From Erythrobacter sp. AP23 (lineage in GTDB: Bacteria; Pseudomonadota; Alphaproteobacteria; Sphingomonadales; Sphingomonadaceae): DNA of 64,000 bases. The number at the start of each line of letters is the position of its first letter. Position 1 is the first letter of the stretch. Positions 1-8,939 of the stretch are shown here, piece after piece. Below the pieces are notes generated by a model. That model saw nothing but the letters and a program-made list of their open reading frames with translations. It did not search any database and was not told where the DNA came from. The stretch is from the NCBI RefSeq assembly GCF_001542855.1, contig NZ_LNBY01000015.1, positions 1-64,000 on the forward strand, given 5' to 3'. The position numbers and the translations under genes were made by a program.

Positions 1-20
1 CATACGCCAAAATCACCGAA

Positions 21-47
21 GGGGCCGGAGCAATCCGGCCCCTTTTT
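21..47 (+). terminator. Rho-independent terminator of a gene upstream of the window
   Basis: A 9-bp GC-rich stem (21-29 pairing with 34-42) closes on a GCAA tetraloop and runs into five T residues. It reads on the plus strand and lies just before sodC, so it probably ends a transcript that began outside the window. Confidence 0.8.
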
Positions 48-89
48 CGTTGGCTGAACGAGACTGATTACCCGAGGGGAAGAGAAACC

Positions 90-617
90 ATGAGCCGACG
101 CCTCCTGTTCACCGCTCTCGCCATCCCGGCCGTTGCAGCGTGCTCCACAATTAGCGAGCTGCCGACCGACCGCGTTGCGGAGACGACATTGCGCTTCGCC
201 AATGGATTGCCGGCAGGCACGGTCCAGCTTTTGAGCAACGGCCAAACGGTCTCCGTGGCGGTTGCAGCTGTCGGCATGTCGCCAGGTGAGCACGGGTTTC
301 ACCTGCATACGACCGGGAAATGCAATGCACCCGATTTCAAGAGCGCCGGCGGCCACCTCAATCCCGGCAATGCCAGTCACGGCTCCCTATCTCCCGGCGG
401 CAAACACCTGGGCGACATGCCCAATCTGACTATCGGTCCCAACGGTAGCGGCAGTGCGGAATTCGCACTCGAGGGCAATGCAACGAGCGTACTCGACTCG
501 ATTTTCGACGAGGACGGAACGGCGGTCGTCGTCCACGCCGGACCAGACGATTACCGAACCGACCCGGCGGGAAATGCCGGATCGCGGATCGCCTGCGGAG
601 TCCTGGAGCGGATCTAG
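90..617 (+). CDS. sodC: Cu-Zn superoxide dismutase family lipoprotein
   Basis: Superoxide dismutase of the periplasm or outer membrane face that converts superoxide to hydrogen peroxide and oxygen. The 175-residue product starts with a lipoprotein signal whose lipobox is VAAC with Cys18. The copper/zinc ligand pattern is complete: the HLH pair at 71-73, His89, His97, His106, Asp109 and His149. The conserved disulphide pair is Cys78 and Cys169. A purine-rich ribosome binding site (GAGGGGAAGAG) precedes the ATG. The gene stands alone between an upstream terminator and a convergent MFS gene whose stop codon overlaps its own. Family assignment is firm. Lipid anchoring is inferred from the lipobox. 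Confidence 0.9.
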   Translation: MSRRLLFTALAIPAVAACSTISELPTDRVAETTLRFANGLPAGTVQLLSNGQTVSVAVAAVGMSPGEHGFHLHTTGKCNAPDFKSAGGHLNPGNASHGSLSPGGKHLGDMPNLTIGPNGSGSAEFALEGNATSVLDSIFDEDGTAVVVHAGPDDYRTDPAGNAGSRIACGVLERI

Positions 618-2200
618 ACCGCTTCGCCTGCGCCGCGGGCGCGCTCCAGCAGAGTCTGCTCAGCCTTGGGCACCGTCCGATAGGCTACCAGTAGCAGCAG
701 CAGGCCGATCGGCACCGCGATCAGGAGGCTAAGGCCACCGGTCGAAAGGCTGCCGGTCATCGTGGATACCTGCCCGGCCATGTAGGGTCCGAGGGCGAGC
801 CCCACGAGGGTGGTTGCAAGGAAGAAGGTCGCCGTAGCCGTGCCGCGCATTCGGGGCAGGACAAGATCCTGCGACGTAGCCGCCGCCGCGCCGAGCGCCG
901 AGCTGCCGAATAGCGATTGCATGAACGCGGCGATGTAGAAGACGGTGGGATCGAGCGTCGTAAACATGATGTAGAGAAACGGCGCCGCGGCAGTCAGGCC
1001 GAACGCCACCACGAACAGGCGGCCGGTCGGCATGCGCTCGCGCAGCCAGTCGGCAACCCGGCCACCGATAATCACGCCAAGGAAACCTGCAGCGGCCCCC
1101 GGTCCGCCGATCCACCAGCCTGCCGTCGAGGGTGCCTCTTCGAGTATCCGGATCGCATAGGGAGCGGCCCAGAATGCTGCGGCATAGGACATGAATGCGA
1201 CCATGCCGTATCCGAGAATGGTCGAGATAAATGCGGGAGTGCCCCAGATCAGGGTAAAGGTGGGCTCGTCGCGTCTCTTGAGAGTGGAGGCCCAGGAGAA
1301 GATGGCATAATAGCCGATCCCCACGGCGCCCCATTGCTGCGCATTTCCGGTCAGGTCGGCCATCAGATAGGCGATGCCGCCGATAACCAGCGCACCGGTG
1401 AGATTTATCACAATTCCGCGCGCGCCGCCCCGGGCCGCCCCGATCAGGGTGAAGGGCGGGATGACCGCGACCAATTCCTGGAAGAAGCCGCGAAACGGGT
1501 CTTTCACAGGCGGGGTCACGATCCCGTCGCTTTGCCCACGAACCGGTTCGCGCAGGGTGAAAACGAGCAGCGCGAGGAGCAGTCCGGGAAGGCCGACGAT
1601 AATGAAGGCTGCCTGCCAGCCGGCAAGCCCGAGCGGCGGGTCGGTCGGGAAGGACTCGTTCCAGTTCTCGACGATCGCTCCGCCGATCAGCAGCGAGACG
1701 CCGCCGCCGATGTAGAGCCCGGAAGAATAGATGGCGAGCGCCGTGGCACGCATCTTCTTCGGAAACCAGTCGGAGATCAGCGAGTAAGCGCTCGGACTGG
1801 CCGTTGCTTCGCCAATCCCGACTCCGATACGGGCAGCGCTCAGCATGGCAAAATTCTTCGCAAATCCCGAAAGCGCCGTGAAAGCCGACCAGATGGCAAG
1901 GCCTGCGGTCATCAATCTGACGCGGTGCCAATTGTCCGCGAGCTTTCCCAGCGGAATGCCGAACAGCGCATAGAAAACGCCGAAGGCGGTGCCGTAGAGA
2001 AATCCGATCTGATCGTCGCGCAAGCCGAGATCCGCCTTGATGTCCTCGGCAAGGATCGAGATGATGTTTCGGTCGACGAAATTGAGGACATAGACGACCA
2101 CCAGGACGCCAAGCGCATACCAGCTGTAGGCGGGGACCTTCTCGGTGCTGCCGCCTGCTTTCGATTCGCTTGGCGGTGCGGCATCCTTGATTTGGTCCAA
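614..2200 (-). CDS. Spinster-like MFS transporter
   Basis: Inner-membrane major facilitator superfamily carrier of about 528 residues with roughly 12 hydrophobic segments. The first helix carries the NFVDRNIISIL pattern and the loop after helix 2 reads GKLADNWHRVR, both typical of the Spinster-like branch common in sphingomonads. No ATG precedes helix 1 in this frame. I chose TTG at 2200 because a GGGAGTAGGG Shine-Dalgarno lies just upstream and the start sits four bases after the queC stop. A much longer in-frame extension reaching 2482 runs antiparallel to nothing but sense-overlaps queC and is rejected. The substrate is unknown. Coupling to queC is seen, while a functional link is only inference. 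Confidence 0.85.
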   Translation of the reverse strand: MDQIKDAAPPSESKAGGSTEKVPAYSWYALGVLVVVYVLNFVDRNIISILAEDIKADLGLRDDQIGFLYGTAFGVFYALFGIPLGKLADNWHRVRLMTAGLAIWSAFTALSGFAKNFAMLSAARIGVGIGEATASPSAYSLISDWFPKKMRATALAIYSSGLYIGGGVSLLIGGAIVENWNESFPTDPPLGLAGWQAAFIIVGLPGLLLALLVFTLREPVRGQSDGIVTPPVKDPFRGFFQELVAVIPPFTLIGAARGGARGIVINLTGALVIGGIAYLMADLTGNAQQWGAVGIGYYAIFSWASTLKRRDEPTFTLIWGTPAFISTILGYGMVAFMSYAAAFWAAPYAIRILEEAPSTAGWWIGGPGAAAGFLGVIIGGRVADWLRERMPTGRLFVVAFGLTAAAPFLYIMFTTLDPTVFYIAAFMQSLFGSSALGAAAATSQDLVLPRMRGTATATFFLATTLVGLALGPYMAGQVSTMTGSLSTGGLSLLIAVPIGLLLLLVAYRTVPKAEQTLLERARGAGEAV

Positions 2201-2204
2201 TTCC

Positions 2205-2915
2205 CTACTCCCCTGGGTCCGATTTTTTCTCTGCGTAGGGGGTGGTATCGACAAGCCCAGCCTCGGCAAAGCCTTTTCGGCGCAAGCGGCAGGAATCGCA
2301 GGTCCCGCAGGCCAGTCCATCCGCTGTCGGATCGTAGCAGGACCAGCTCCATGCCGGGTCCAGGCCCAGCCGGTCGCATTCGCGCGCGATGTCTGCTTTC
2401 GACATATGCTGCAGCGGCGCATGGATCGCGAAGGGAGCACCCTCGACACCCTGTTTGGTGCCCAGCCGGGCGGTTTCGGCAAAGCTGGCGATGAATTCTG
2501 GACGGCAATCGGGATAGCCCGAATAATCGAGCGCGTTGACGCCTATGAAAATGTCCCGTGATCCGGTTGTTTCGGCAAAGGCGGTAGTCAGGGCGAGGAA
2601 GACGAGATTGCGCGCGGGAACATAGGTAACCGGGATATCATCGCCGACCCCGCCTTTGGGAACATCGATATCGTCGGTCAAGGCCGACCCGCCGAAGCGC
2701 CGCAGGTCCAGCGGGAGTTCGACATGACGCTCGACGGCAAGCTTTTCGCCTATCGCCCGGGCGGATTGCAGCTCGCGCACATGTCTCTGGCCGTAATCGA
2801 TCGTCAGCGCATGGATCGCGTGACCACGCTCGCGGGCGATTGCGGCAGTAACCATCGAATCGAGGCCGCCCGATAGGAGGACGACGGCGGGACCGGAATT
2901 GTCGGATGTGGTCAT
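2205..2915 (-). CDS. queC: 7-cyano-7-deazaguanine synthase
   Basis: ATP-dependent enzyme that turns 7-carboxy-7-deazaguanine plus ammonia into preQ0, the precursor of the queuosine tRNA modification. The 236-residue protein has the N-terminal pyrophosphatase-type P-loop SGGLDSM (15-21). A C-terminal zinc cluster follows, CGTCDSCRLRRKGF, with another Cys shortly before it (SWSCYDP). Length and motif order are normal for QueC. No queD, queE or queF lies beside it. The only co-directional partner is the MFS gene that starts four bases downstream, so the two are probably co-transcribed. Confidence 0.95.
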   Translation of the reverse strand: MTTSDNSGPAVVLLSGGLDSMVTAAIARERGHAIHALTIDYGQRHVRELQSARAIGEKLAVERHVELPLDLRRFGGSALTDDIDVPKGGVGDDIPVTYVPARNLVFLALTTAFAETTGSRDIFIGVNALDYSGYPDCRPEFIASFAETARLGTKQGVEGAPFAIHAPLQHMSKADIARECDRLGLDPAWSWSCYDPTADGLACGTCDSCRLRRKGFAEAGLVDTTPYAEKKSDPGE

Positions 2916-2959
2916 TGGGGTCCGCTAAGCGCGAAGGTGAAGGCCCGCAAGTATCGCGA

Positions 2960-3361
2960 TCAGCCGCAACTGCCCGTCTGGCGCGCTTCGGCCGTAAACT
3001 GAAACGGCTTGCCACCGGCGATCCCCTGACTGTCGATCTGGACCAGTCCGCTGGATTCCTTGCGGATATGCGTGCGTCCGTAACCGTTGCCGCGGCAGGT
3101 ATACTGGACCGTGACATCGCGCGCTTCGTCTTCGACAACGAAGCGATTGCAGCCGCTGTCCTTGTGCCGCAGCTGGATCAATTCGCGCCCCGTGCGAACG
3201 CAAACCTTTTGCGCGGAACTGCCATCACGATAACGCACTTCCCATCCGCCGCGGTCAAGACTGTCGAGCATCGCCAGAGAAGCCTGCGCAAGCGCCGGTG
3301 CTGCGAGAGCCGCCAGCGGTGCAGCCAATGCCGCGATGTGGAGTGCTCGAATGCGAGCCAT
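2960..3361 (-). CDS. Small secreted cysteine-containing protein (DUF3617-like)
   Basis: A 133-residue exported protein of unknown function. The Sec signal peptide ends near the PALA-Q junction at about residue 26. The mature part begins with GGWEVRYRDG, the kind of opening found in DUF3617-type periplasmic proteins, and has four cysteines that could form two disulphides. I placed the start at the ATG at 3361 because AAGGTGA lies at good spacing before it; the frame remains open for 18 more codons upstream without a better site. It lies between queC and hslO on the same strand, with 98 bases separating it from hslO. The family name is a recollection and could be wrong. Confidence 0.7.
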   Translation of the reverse strand: MARIRALHIAALAAPLAALAAPALAQASLAMLDSLDRGGWEVRYRDGSSAQKVCVRTGRELIQLRHKDSGCNRFVVEDEARDVTVQYTCRGNGYGRTHIRKESSGLVQIDSQGIAGGKPFQFTAEARQTGSCG

Positions 3362-3460
3362 AGCGAAATTCACCTTTCGTCCGCGAGTCCAGACGCGCCC
3401 GTGATTCGTATTCAATACACCACAAGCGCGATGAACTGTTGTATAACAACGACACGCCGT

Positions 3461-4375
3461 TCAGATTTCGATCCCGAACTGCTTCGAGCAGAATGCACAA
3501 TCGACCAGCACGATCCCGTTTTCGTCGCGCATTTCGACTCGCTGTTCCTCGGGAAAGCGCGCGAGGACATCGCGATAGTGCTCAACCGAACAACGGCATC
3601 CGCGGGCAATGGTTGCACCCTGCTGGACACGAACCTCTTCCTCTTCGTGGAACAAACGCCATGCGATCGCTTCCAGCGACAGTGCCGGATCGAGCAGCTC
3701 GTCATGGCGCAGCGAGCCAGCAAGGATCGCGACATGCTCCCATTCGGGATGATCGAGCTTGGCATGGAGGCGTTCGCGACCTTCCTCGCCCTCTGGCAGG
3801 TGCTGGATGAGTAGCCCGGCGGCACGCACACCATCCGCATCCGAGCGCACTGCACAGCGGATCAGCGTGGGCACCTGTTCGGATTGGTAGAAATATCGCT
3901 CGCAGGCTTCGGCCAGGCTATCACCCTCCAGCGGTACGATGCCCTGGTAACGCCCCTTGCCCCTGGCAAGGTCGAAGGTGATGGCAAGATAGCCCTTTCC
4001 GAACAGCGCAAAGAGCGAAGGGTTCGCGCCCAGTTCCGCAAGCCGGGCTTCGTCGAATTCGACATAGCCGCGCAGCTCGCCGCCCTTGTAATCGCATACC
4101 AGCAGTCCGACCGCACCGGCTTCGGTCTGGGCCTGCATGGTCACCTGCGATCCATCGTCTTTGACCAGTCCGCCCATCAGCACCGCAAGCACCAGCGCCT
4201 CGGCCAGCAAATGCTTGATCGGCGGCGGATAATCGTGCGCGGCAAGGATTTCGTCGAGCGTGCTGTCGAGGCGCACGAGACGGCCGCGCGCATGACGCGC
4301 CGGGATGGTGAATGCGAGCAGGCGACCCGAATAGGTCTCTTCGGTTTTGTCGGGAGTAGCGTCCATCGCCGCCAT
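3461..4375 (-). CDS. hslO: Hsp33 redox-regulated molecular chaperone
   Basis: Cytosolic holdase chaperone activated by oxidative unfolding, which protects proteins during combined oxidative and heat stress. The product is about 304 residues. The C-terminal zinc switch is intact: CRC followed about 30 residues later by CAFC (CXC and CXXC). The N-terminal domain opens with SGRLLAFTIPARHARGRLV. The start is either ATG at 4375 or ATG at 4366. Neither has a strong ribosome binding site, so the N-terminus is uncertain by three residues. It is the third gene of an argD-argF-hslO run, 43 bases after argF. Together with sodC it gives this end of the window two oxidative-stress genes, which may be coincidence. 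Confidence 0.93.
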   Translation of the reverse strand: MAAMDATPDKTEETYSGRLLAFTIPARHARGRLVRLDSTLDEILAAHDYPPPIKHLLAEALVLAVLMGGLVKDDGSQVTMQAQTEAGAVGLLVCDYKGGELRGYVEFDEARLAELGANPSLFALFGKGYLAITFDLARGKGRYQGIVPLEGDSLAEACERYFYQSEQVPTLIRCAVRSDADGVRAAGLLIQHLPEGEEGRERLHAKLDHPEWEHVAILAGSLRHDELLDPALSLEAIAWRLFHEEEEVRVQQGATIARGCRCSVEHYRDVLARFPEEQRVEMRDENGIVLVDCAFCSKQFGIEI

Positions 4376-4418
4376 ATGGGGCAGACCCGGTCGAAATGTT
4401 AGAGTGCGTTCACTCCGC

Positions 4419-5345
4419 TCAAATTTTCTCCAAGCACCACAGCAGCACCGATTTTTGCGCGTGGATGCGATTCTCGGCTTCGTCGAAGACCACCGACTGG
4501 TCGCTCTCGAACACGTCTGCGGTAACCTCCTCGCCGACATGGGCCGGGAGGCAGTGGAGAAATTTCGCATCGGGCTTGGCAGCACGCATGAGCTCACCCG
4601 AAACCTGGAATGGCGCCATTGCCGCGAGCTTGTCGTGCGCATGCTCCTGCCCCATCGAAACCCATGTGTCGGTCACGACGATGTCGGCGCCCGCGGCCGC
4701 TTCCCGCGCATCGTTGGTAAGCGTCACCGTGGCCCCTGCCGAGCGCGCCATGTCCACGAATTCCATCTCGGGTTCGTAGCTCTGCGGCGTGCCGATCCGC
4801 ACATTGAACTTCATCAGCCCGGCAGCCTCGAGGATCGAGTGCAGGACATTGTTGCCATCGCCCAGCCAGGCAAGTTCGAGACCGGGCAAAGCCTTGCCCT
4901 GTTCGATCACGGTCAGAAGATCCGCGACGATCTGGCAGGGATGCGAGCGATCGGTCAGGCCATTGATCACGGGCACGCTGGCATGGCGCGCCATCTCCAG
5001 CGCCTTTTCGTGATCGTCGGTGCGCAGCATGATCGCATCGACCATGCGACTGAGGACGCGTGCGGTATCGGCGATGCTTTCGCCGCGGCCCAGTTGGCTG
5101 GTCCCCGATTCGAGGATCAGCGCGGAGCCGCCGAGCTGGCGCATGGCCATGTCGAAGCTGACCCGCGTCCGGGTCGAATTCTTCTCGAAGATCATGGCGA
5201 GCACATGGCCCGCCAGCGGCGCGTCGGCATCGGGCTTGCCCTTGGGCCAGCCGACCCTCGCCGTCTTGCGGTCCTGCGCGTCGTTGATCATGGCGGCGAG
5301 CGCATCCCCGCCCGCATCCGAAAGGTCGAGGAAATGCCGCATCAC
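4419..5345 (-). CDS. argF: Ornithine carbamoyltransferase
   Basis: Transfers the carbamoyl group of carbamoyl phosphate to ornithine to give citrulline, the sixth step of arginine synthesis in the cytosol. The 308-residue protein has the carbamoyl-phosphate loop STRTR at 57-61 and the ornithine-binding HCLPAH motif at 264-269, both complete. Length matches anabolic OTCases. It starts 11 bases after the argD stop, giving a compact argD-argF pair, and hslO follows. No ArgR box or attenuator was recognised upstream. Confidence 0.97.
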   Translation of the reverse strand: MMRHFLDLSDAGGDALAAMINDAQDRKTARVGWPKGKPDADAPLAGHVLAMIFEKNSTRTRVSFDMAMRQLGGSALILESGTSQLGRGESIADTARVLSRMVDAIMLRTDDHEKALEMARHASVPVINGLTDRSHPCQIVADLLTVIEQGKALPGLELAWLGDGNNVLHSILEAAGLMKFNVRIGTPQSYEPEMEFVDMARSAGATVTLTNDAREAAAGADIVVTDTWVSMGQEHAHDKLAAMAPFQVSGELMRAAKPDAKFLHCLPAHVGEEVTADVFESDQSVVFDEAENRIHAQKSVLLWCLEKI

Positions 5346-5356
5346 TTCGCCTCCAC

Positions 5357-6544
5357 TCAGCTTGTCGGAATGTAACTTGCCGCGCCGTCCGACAGCTTTT
5401 CGAAAAACTCGTCGAATTCGGCATCGCCCGCCACCAGCGGCGGAAGCACACGCAGCGTATTGTCGCCAGCGGCCACGGTCAGCAATTGGTGGTTGTCACG
5501 CAGGTGGACGAAGAAGGGCCGGCTCTCGACCTTCATCTTGATGCCCAGCATCAGCCCCTTTCCGCGAACCAGTTCGAACAGTTCGGGGTAATTGCCGATG
5601 AACTGCTCGAGCCGTGTGCGCAGGCGCTCGCCCTTCTCGGTCACTTCGGCAAGGAATTCGTCATTGGCGACGGCGTCCATCACCGCCATGCCGGCCGCCA
5701 TCGCAAGCGGGTTGCCGCCATAGGTCGAACCATGCGCGCCGAATCCCATGCCACGCGCCGCCTTCTCGGTCGCGAGGCAGGCGCCGAGCGGAAAGCCGCC
5801 GCCGATGCCCTTGGCGGTGGCCATGATGTCGGGCTCGATGCCGTAATGTTCGTAGGCGTAGAGCTTGCCGGTACGCGCGACGCCGGACTGGACCTCGTCG
5901 AAAACGAGCATCAGGTCATTCTCGTCGGCGAGCTGGCGCAGGCCGCGGATGAACTCTTCGCTGCCCGGACGGATGCCGCCTTCGCCCTGGATCGGCTCGA
6001 CGAGGAAACCGGCGGTCTTCTCGCTCACCAGCGACTTGGCATGCTCGAGATTGTCGAACTCGGCATATTGGAACCCGGCCAGCAGAGGCAGGAAGCCCTT
6101 GTGCATCTTCTCCTGGTTGGAGGCGCTGATCGTCGCCATAGTGCGGCCGTGGAAAGCGTTGGTGAAGGTGATCAACTCGGTGCGGTCGGCATCGCCATCT
6201 TCGTGCTGATGATAAGCGCGCGCGGCCTTGATCGCCGCTTCGACCGCCTCGGCCCCGGAATTGGTGAAGAAGACTGTGTCGGCAAAGGTCTTGTCGACGA
6301 GCCGCTGCGCCAGTTCCTCACCCTGAGGGCTTCCATAGAGGTTCGAAACGTGCATCAGCGTTTCGGCCTGCTTCTGGATCGCGCCGATCAGCCCGGAGTG
6401 ACTGTGCCCCAGCAGGTTGACTGCGATCCCGCTGGCAAAATCGAGATAGCGCGTGCCGTCCTCGTCGATCAGGTGGCAATGTTCGCCCTTGACGGGGCGG
6501 ACTCCGCAGCGCGGGTAGACAGGCATCAGCGGCGAAATCGACAT
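5357..6544 (-). CDS. argD: Acetylornithine/succinyldiaminopimelate aminotransferase
   Basis: PLP-dependent class III aminotransferase that converts N-acetylglutamate semialdehyde to N-acetylornithine, and in many bacteria also serves lysine synthesis. The 395-residue product has the FDEVQ motif at 215-219 and the PLP-binding lysine at 245 in [14 protein letters not shown]. The start at 6544 is set by GGAGGA a few bases upstream. The frame is open for 41 further codons, but those codons run through a terminator-like hairpin, so the longer form is rejected. First gene of argD-argF-hslO. Confidence 0.95.
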   Translation of the reverse strand: MSISPLMPVYPRCGVRPVKGEHCHLIDEDGTRYLDFASGIAVNLLGHSHSGLIGAIQKQAETLMHVSNLYGSPQGEELAQRLVDKTFADTVFFTNSGAEAVEAAIKAARAYHQHEDGDADRTELITFTNAFHGRTMATISASNQEKMHKGFLPLLAGFQYAEFDNLEHAKSLVSEKTAGFLVEPIQGEGGIRPGSEEFIRGLRQLADENDLMLVFDEVQSGVARTGKLYAYEHYGIEPDIMATAKGIGGGFPLGACLATEKAARGMGFGAHGSTYGGNPLAMAAGMAVMDAVANDEFLAEVTEKGERLRTRLEQFIGNYPELFELVRGKGLMLGIKMKVESRPFFVHLRDNHQLLTVAAGDNTLRVLPPLVAGDAEFDEFFEKLSDGAASYIPTS

Positions 6545-6595
6545 GGGTCCTCCAGCGGCACCTCTTTCGTGGGTGCATTTGCGATTGAAAGACAA

Positions 6596-6622
6596 ATGGC
6601 GGTCCCTTGCGGGAACCGCCAT
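6596..6622 (-). terminator. Probable terminator of the cold-shock gene
   Basis: A roughly 10-bp stem of GGCGGT and GGGA arms with a short GCAA-type loop lies between the cold-shock gene stop and the argD start. On the minus strand it is followed by a T-rich stretch (ATTTGTCTTT). The stem has one bulge and the T-run is interrupted, so termination may be partial and some read-through into argD is possible. Confidence 0.55.
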
Positions 6623-6688
6623 CTGCGTGTTTGCCAGCGATCTATTGTGTCTCGTGCGCCGGGTCAAACCGGATCGCGCGGGCGCCCC

Positions 6689-7435
6689 TCAGTCCTGAAC
6701 GGGAACGAGGTTGACCGCCGAATACTTGCCGCGTCGGTCGACTTCGAGATCGAATTCGTAGCGCTCGCCCTCGTTGATGCCGGCAAGACCGGAGCGTTCG
6801 ACCGCACTGATGTGCACGAAGGCATCGGGCTGGCCATCGTCGCGGGTAAGGAATCCGAAGCCCTTCATCGAGTTGAAGAACTTGACCGTCCCGGTCGCTT
6901 TCTCGCCGGTGAGTTCGCGGCGCGGCGCACCGCCGCCCGCATCGCCCCCACGCGACTGCACCGGAATCACGTCGCCGACGACCTGCAGATCCTGTGCGGA
7001 GACCTTGCCGCCGCGATCGACGAGATTGAATTCCAGCTCTTGTCCTTCGGCCAGGCCTTCCAGGCCCGCACGCTCGACGGCGCTGATGTGGACGAAAACG
7101 TCCTCTCCGCCGCCTTCCTGCTGAATGAAGCCGAAGCCCTTCTGGCTGTTGAAGAACTTCACCGCACCCTTGCCGGTACCGACGACCTGCGCGGGCATGC
7201 GATTGAAACCGCCGCCACCGCCGCCGCGATTGCCACCGCCGAAACCGCCGCCGCGGTTTCCGCCACCATAGCCACCGCCACGGTCGCCACCCCGGTCACC
7301 GCCGCCGAAGCGATCGTTCTGGAATGCTTCGTGGGGTGCGAAATCGGCTGGCGGGCCACCGAAATTGTCGAAACCGTCTTCGCCGAATCCGTCGCGCTTG
7401 TCCTTTCCGCGGCGGCGCCCTCTGTCGTAACCCAT
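6689..7435 (-). CDS. Double cold-shock-domain protein with glycine/RGG-rich N-terminus
   Basis: Single-strand nucleic-acid binding protein of 248 residues, probably an RNA chaperone. Two cold-shock domains are visible at about 86-153 and 178-246, each with RNP1 (KGFGFI at 99-104 and KGFGFL at 191-196) and RNP2 (VFVHIS, AFVHIS). Residues 1-20 are very basic and acidic. Residues 43-77 form a low-complexity stretch of repeated RGGG, GGGN and GGGD units resembling RGG boxes. Two-domain cold-shock proteins are known in alphaproteobacteria, but the long glycine-rich lead is unusual. The gene is monocistronic, has its own 3' hairpin, and is divergent from terC. Confidence 0.92.
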   Translation of the reverse strand: MGYDRGRRRGKDKRDGFGEDGFDNFGGPPADFAPHEAFQNDRFGGGDRGGDRGGGYGGGNRGGGFGGGNRGGGGGGFNRMPAQVVGTGKGAVKFFNSQKGFGFIQQEGGGEDVFVHISAVERAGLEGLAEGQELEFNLVDRGGKVSAQDLQVVGDVIPVQSRGGDAGGGAPRRELTGEKATGTVKFFNSMKGFGFLTRDDGQPDAFVHISAVERSGLAGINEGERYEFDLEVDRRGKYSAVNLVPVQD

Positions 7436-7680
7436 AACTCGAACAATACCTTGTCGTGCAGCCCGTCATCCAAACCTCACCGGCACAAAGGACTGCTTCC
7501 GCACCGGTGCGGGCGGGCACGAAACCCTCCCTGTGCATTCGTCATAGCGTGAAAGAAGGCCATGCGCGAATGATTTAGCTGTTATGGCCAGCAAACCGCA
7601 AAAATGTGACATTTTCGCATAGAGCAGGTTGCGCGTATGATGGCTTGAACGCAGCGGAAGGGTTCGGCAGAGGGTCATCG

Positions 7681-8502
7681 ATGGAATATCTGGCCCTGCT
7701 TTCCGACCCGGCCGCCTGGTTGGCCCTGCTCACTTTGATCGCGCTCGAAGTCGTCCTCGGAGTCGACAATCTCATTTTCATTGCGATTCTGTCGAACAAG
7801 CTTCCCGTACACCAGCAGCAGCGGGCGCGCCGGATCGGGCTGGCGCTGGCGCTGGTCATGCGCATCGGGCTGCTGATGCTTATCGGCTGGCTGGTGACGC
7901 TGCAGACCCCGCTGTTCGATCTCGGCATCACCGGCCCTCCGGTGGAAGGCACGAACAAGGTGAGTTTCGAGACCGCCTTCTCGGGCCGCGACCTGATCCT
8001 GCTGGTCGGCGGCCTGTTCCTGCTGTGGAAAGCGACCAAGGAAATCCATCACTCGATGGAACCGGAAGACGATTCGGGCGACCTGCTCGACAAGACTCCG
8101 GGCGTTGCCGATGCCGCAAAGGCAACCTTCGGCACGGTGATCGCGCAGATCGTCGCCATCGACATCGTCTTCTCGGTCGATTCGATCCTGACCGCGGTGG
8201 GGATGACCAACGAAATCCCGATCATGGTCACGGCTGTCGTCATCACCGTCGGCATCATGATGGTCGCCGCCGATCCGCTGGCCAGGTTCATCGAAAAGAA
8301 CCCCACGCTGGTGATGCTCGCCCTCGCCTTCCTCGTGATGATCGGGCTGGTCCTGATCGCCGACGGCTTCGGCTTCCATGTGCCCAAGGGCTATATCTAC
8401 GCCGCAATGGGCTTTTCGGTCGGCGTCGAAATTCTCAATATCATGCAACGCAATCGCCGGGCAGCAGCGAAGCTGGCCAGCGCGCAGGGAGAGGCCCGAT
8501 GA
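7681..8502 (+). CDS. TerC family integral membrane protein
   Basis: Inner-membrane protein of about 273 residues with seven or eight hydrophobic helices. It has the two acidic intramembrane signatures of the TerC family, EVVLGVDNLIFIAIL near residues 23-37 and IDIVFSVDSILTAVG in the second half. Family members are linked to tellurite resistance and to manganese export or metal loading of exported enzymes; the specific role here is not known. I used the ATG at 7681 and not the in-frame ATG at 7606, because helix 1 follows directly. Its stop overlaps the next start in an ATGA junction, so it is co-translated with the TIGR01244-type gene. Confidence 0.92.
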   Translation: MEYLALLSDPAAWLALLTLIALEVVLGVDNLIFIAILSNKLPVHQQQRARRIGLALALVMRIGLLMLIGWLVTLQTPLFDLGITGPPVEGTNKVSFETAFSGRDLILLVGGLFLLWKATKEIHHSMEPEDDSGDLLDKTPGVADAAKATFGTVIAQIVAIDIVFSVDSILTAVGMTNEIPIMVTAVVITVGIMMVAADPLARFIEKNPTLVMLALAFLVMIGLVLIADGFGFHVPKGYIYAAMGFSVGVEILNIMQRNRRAAAKLASAQGEAR

Positions 8503-8939
8503 GCGAATTTCGCAAACTGTCCGACGATTTCTACGCCAGCCCGCAGGTCACCCCGCAGGAAATCTCCGAAGCGGCGGCGATGGGCGTTGCGCTGGTGGTC
8601 AACAACCGGCCCGACGGCGAGGCACCCGACCAGCCGCCGGGCGCGGATATCGAGGCCGCCACGCGCGCAGCGGGCATGGACTATCTCGCCATCCCGATCG
8701 GCAGCGCGGGTTTCAGCGAACCGCAGGTCGAGAAACTGCAGGACGCGCTCGCCGGCGCCGAGGGACCGGTCCTCGGCTTCTGTCGGTCGGGCACGCGTTC
8801 GACGCTGCTCTGGTCTCTTGCCCGCGCTCGCACGGGCGAGGACCCGGAGGCGATCAGCGAGGCGGCCGCCTCGGCCGGTTACGACGTCAGCCCGGTGCGC
8901 CCGGCGATGGACATGTTCGCCGCCCGCGCACGTGAGTGA
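8499..8939 (+). CDS. TIGR01244/DUF442 phosphatase-like sulfurtransferase family protein
   Basis: Small cytosolic protein of 146 residues with a dual-specificity-phosphatase-like fold. The candidate catalytic loop is CRSGTR at 95-100, one residue shorter than the classical CX5R loop, as is usual for this family. Related domains occur fused to sulfur dioxygenase (Blh) and in sulfide metabolism, but stand-alone members are poorly characterised. Translation is coupled to terC through an ATGA overlap. The stop codon abuts the stop of the convergent M20 gene with no bases between them. Confidence 0.85.
   Translation: MSEFRKLSDDFYASPQVTPQEISEAAAMGVALVVNNRPDGEAPDQPPGADIEAATRAAGMDYLAIPIGSAGFSEPQVEKLQDALAGAEGPVLGFCRSGTRSTLLWSLARARTGEDPEAISEAAASAGYDVSPVRPAMDMFAARARE

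Noticed and set aside
2201..2482. N-terminal extension of the MFS frame across queC
   Set aside because: It overlaps queC in the same strand, is arginine/cysteine rich, and has no ribosome binding site; TTG 2200 fits better.
7190..7320. GGC/CCG-rich repeat as a CRISPR or minisatellite
   Set aside because: It encodes the glycine-rich head of the cold-shock protein; no spacers or repeat units of fixed length.
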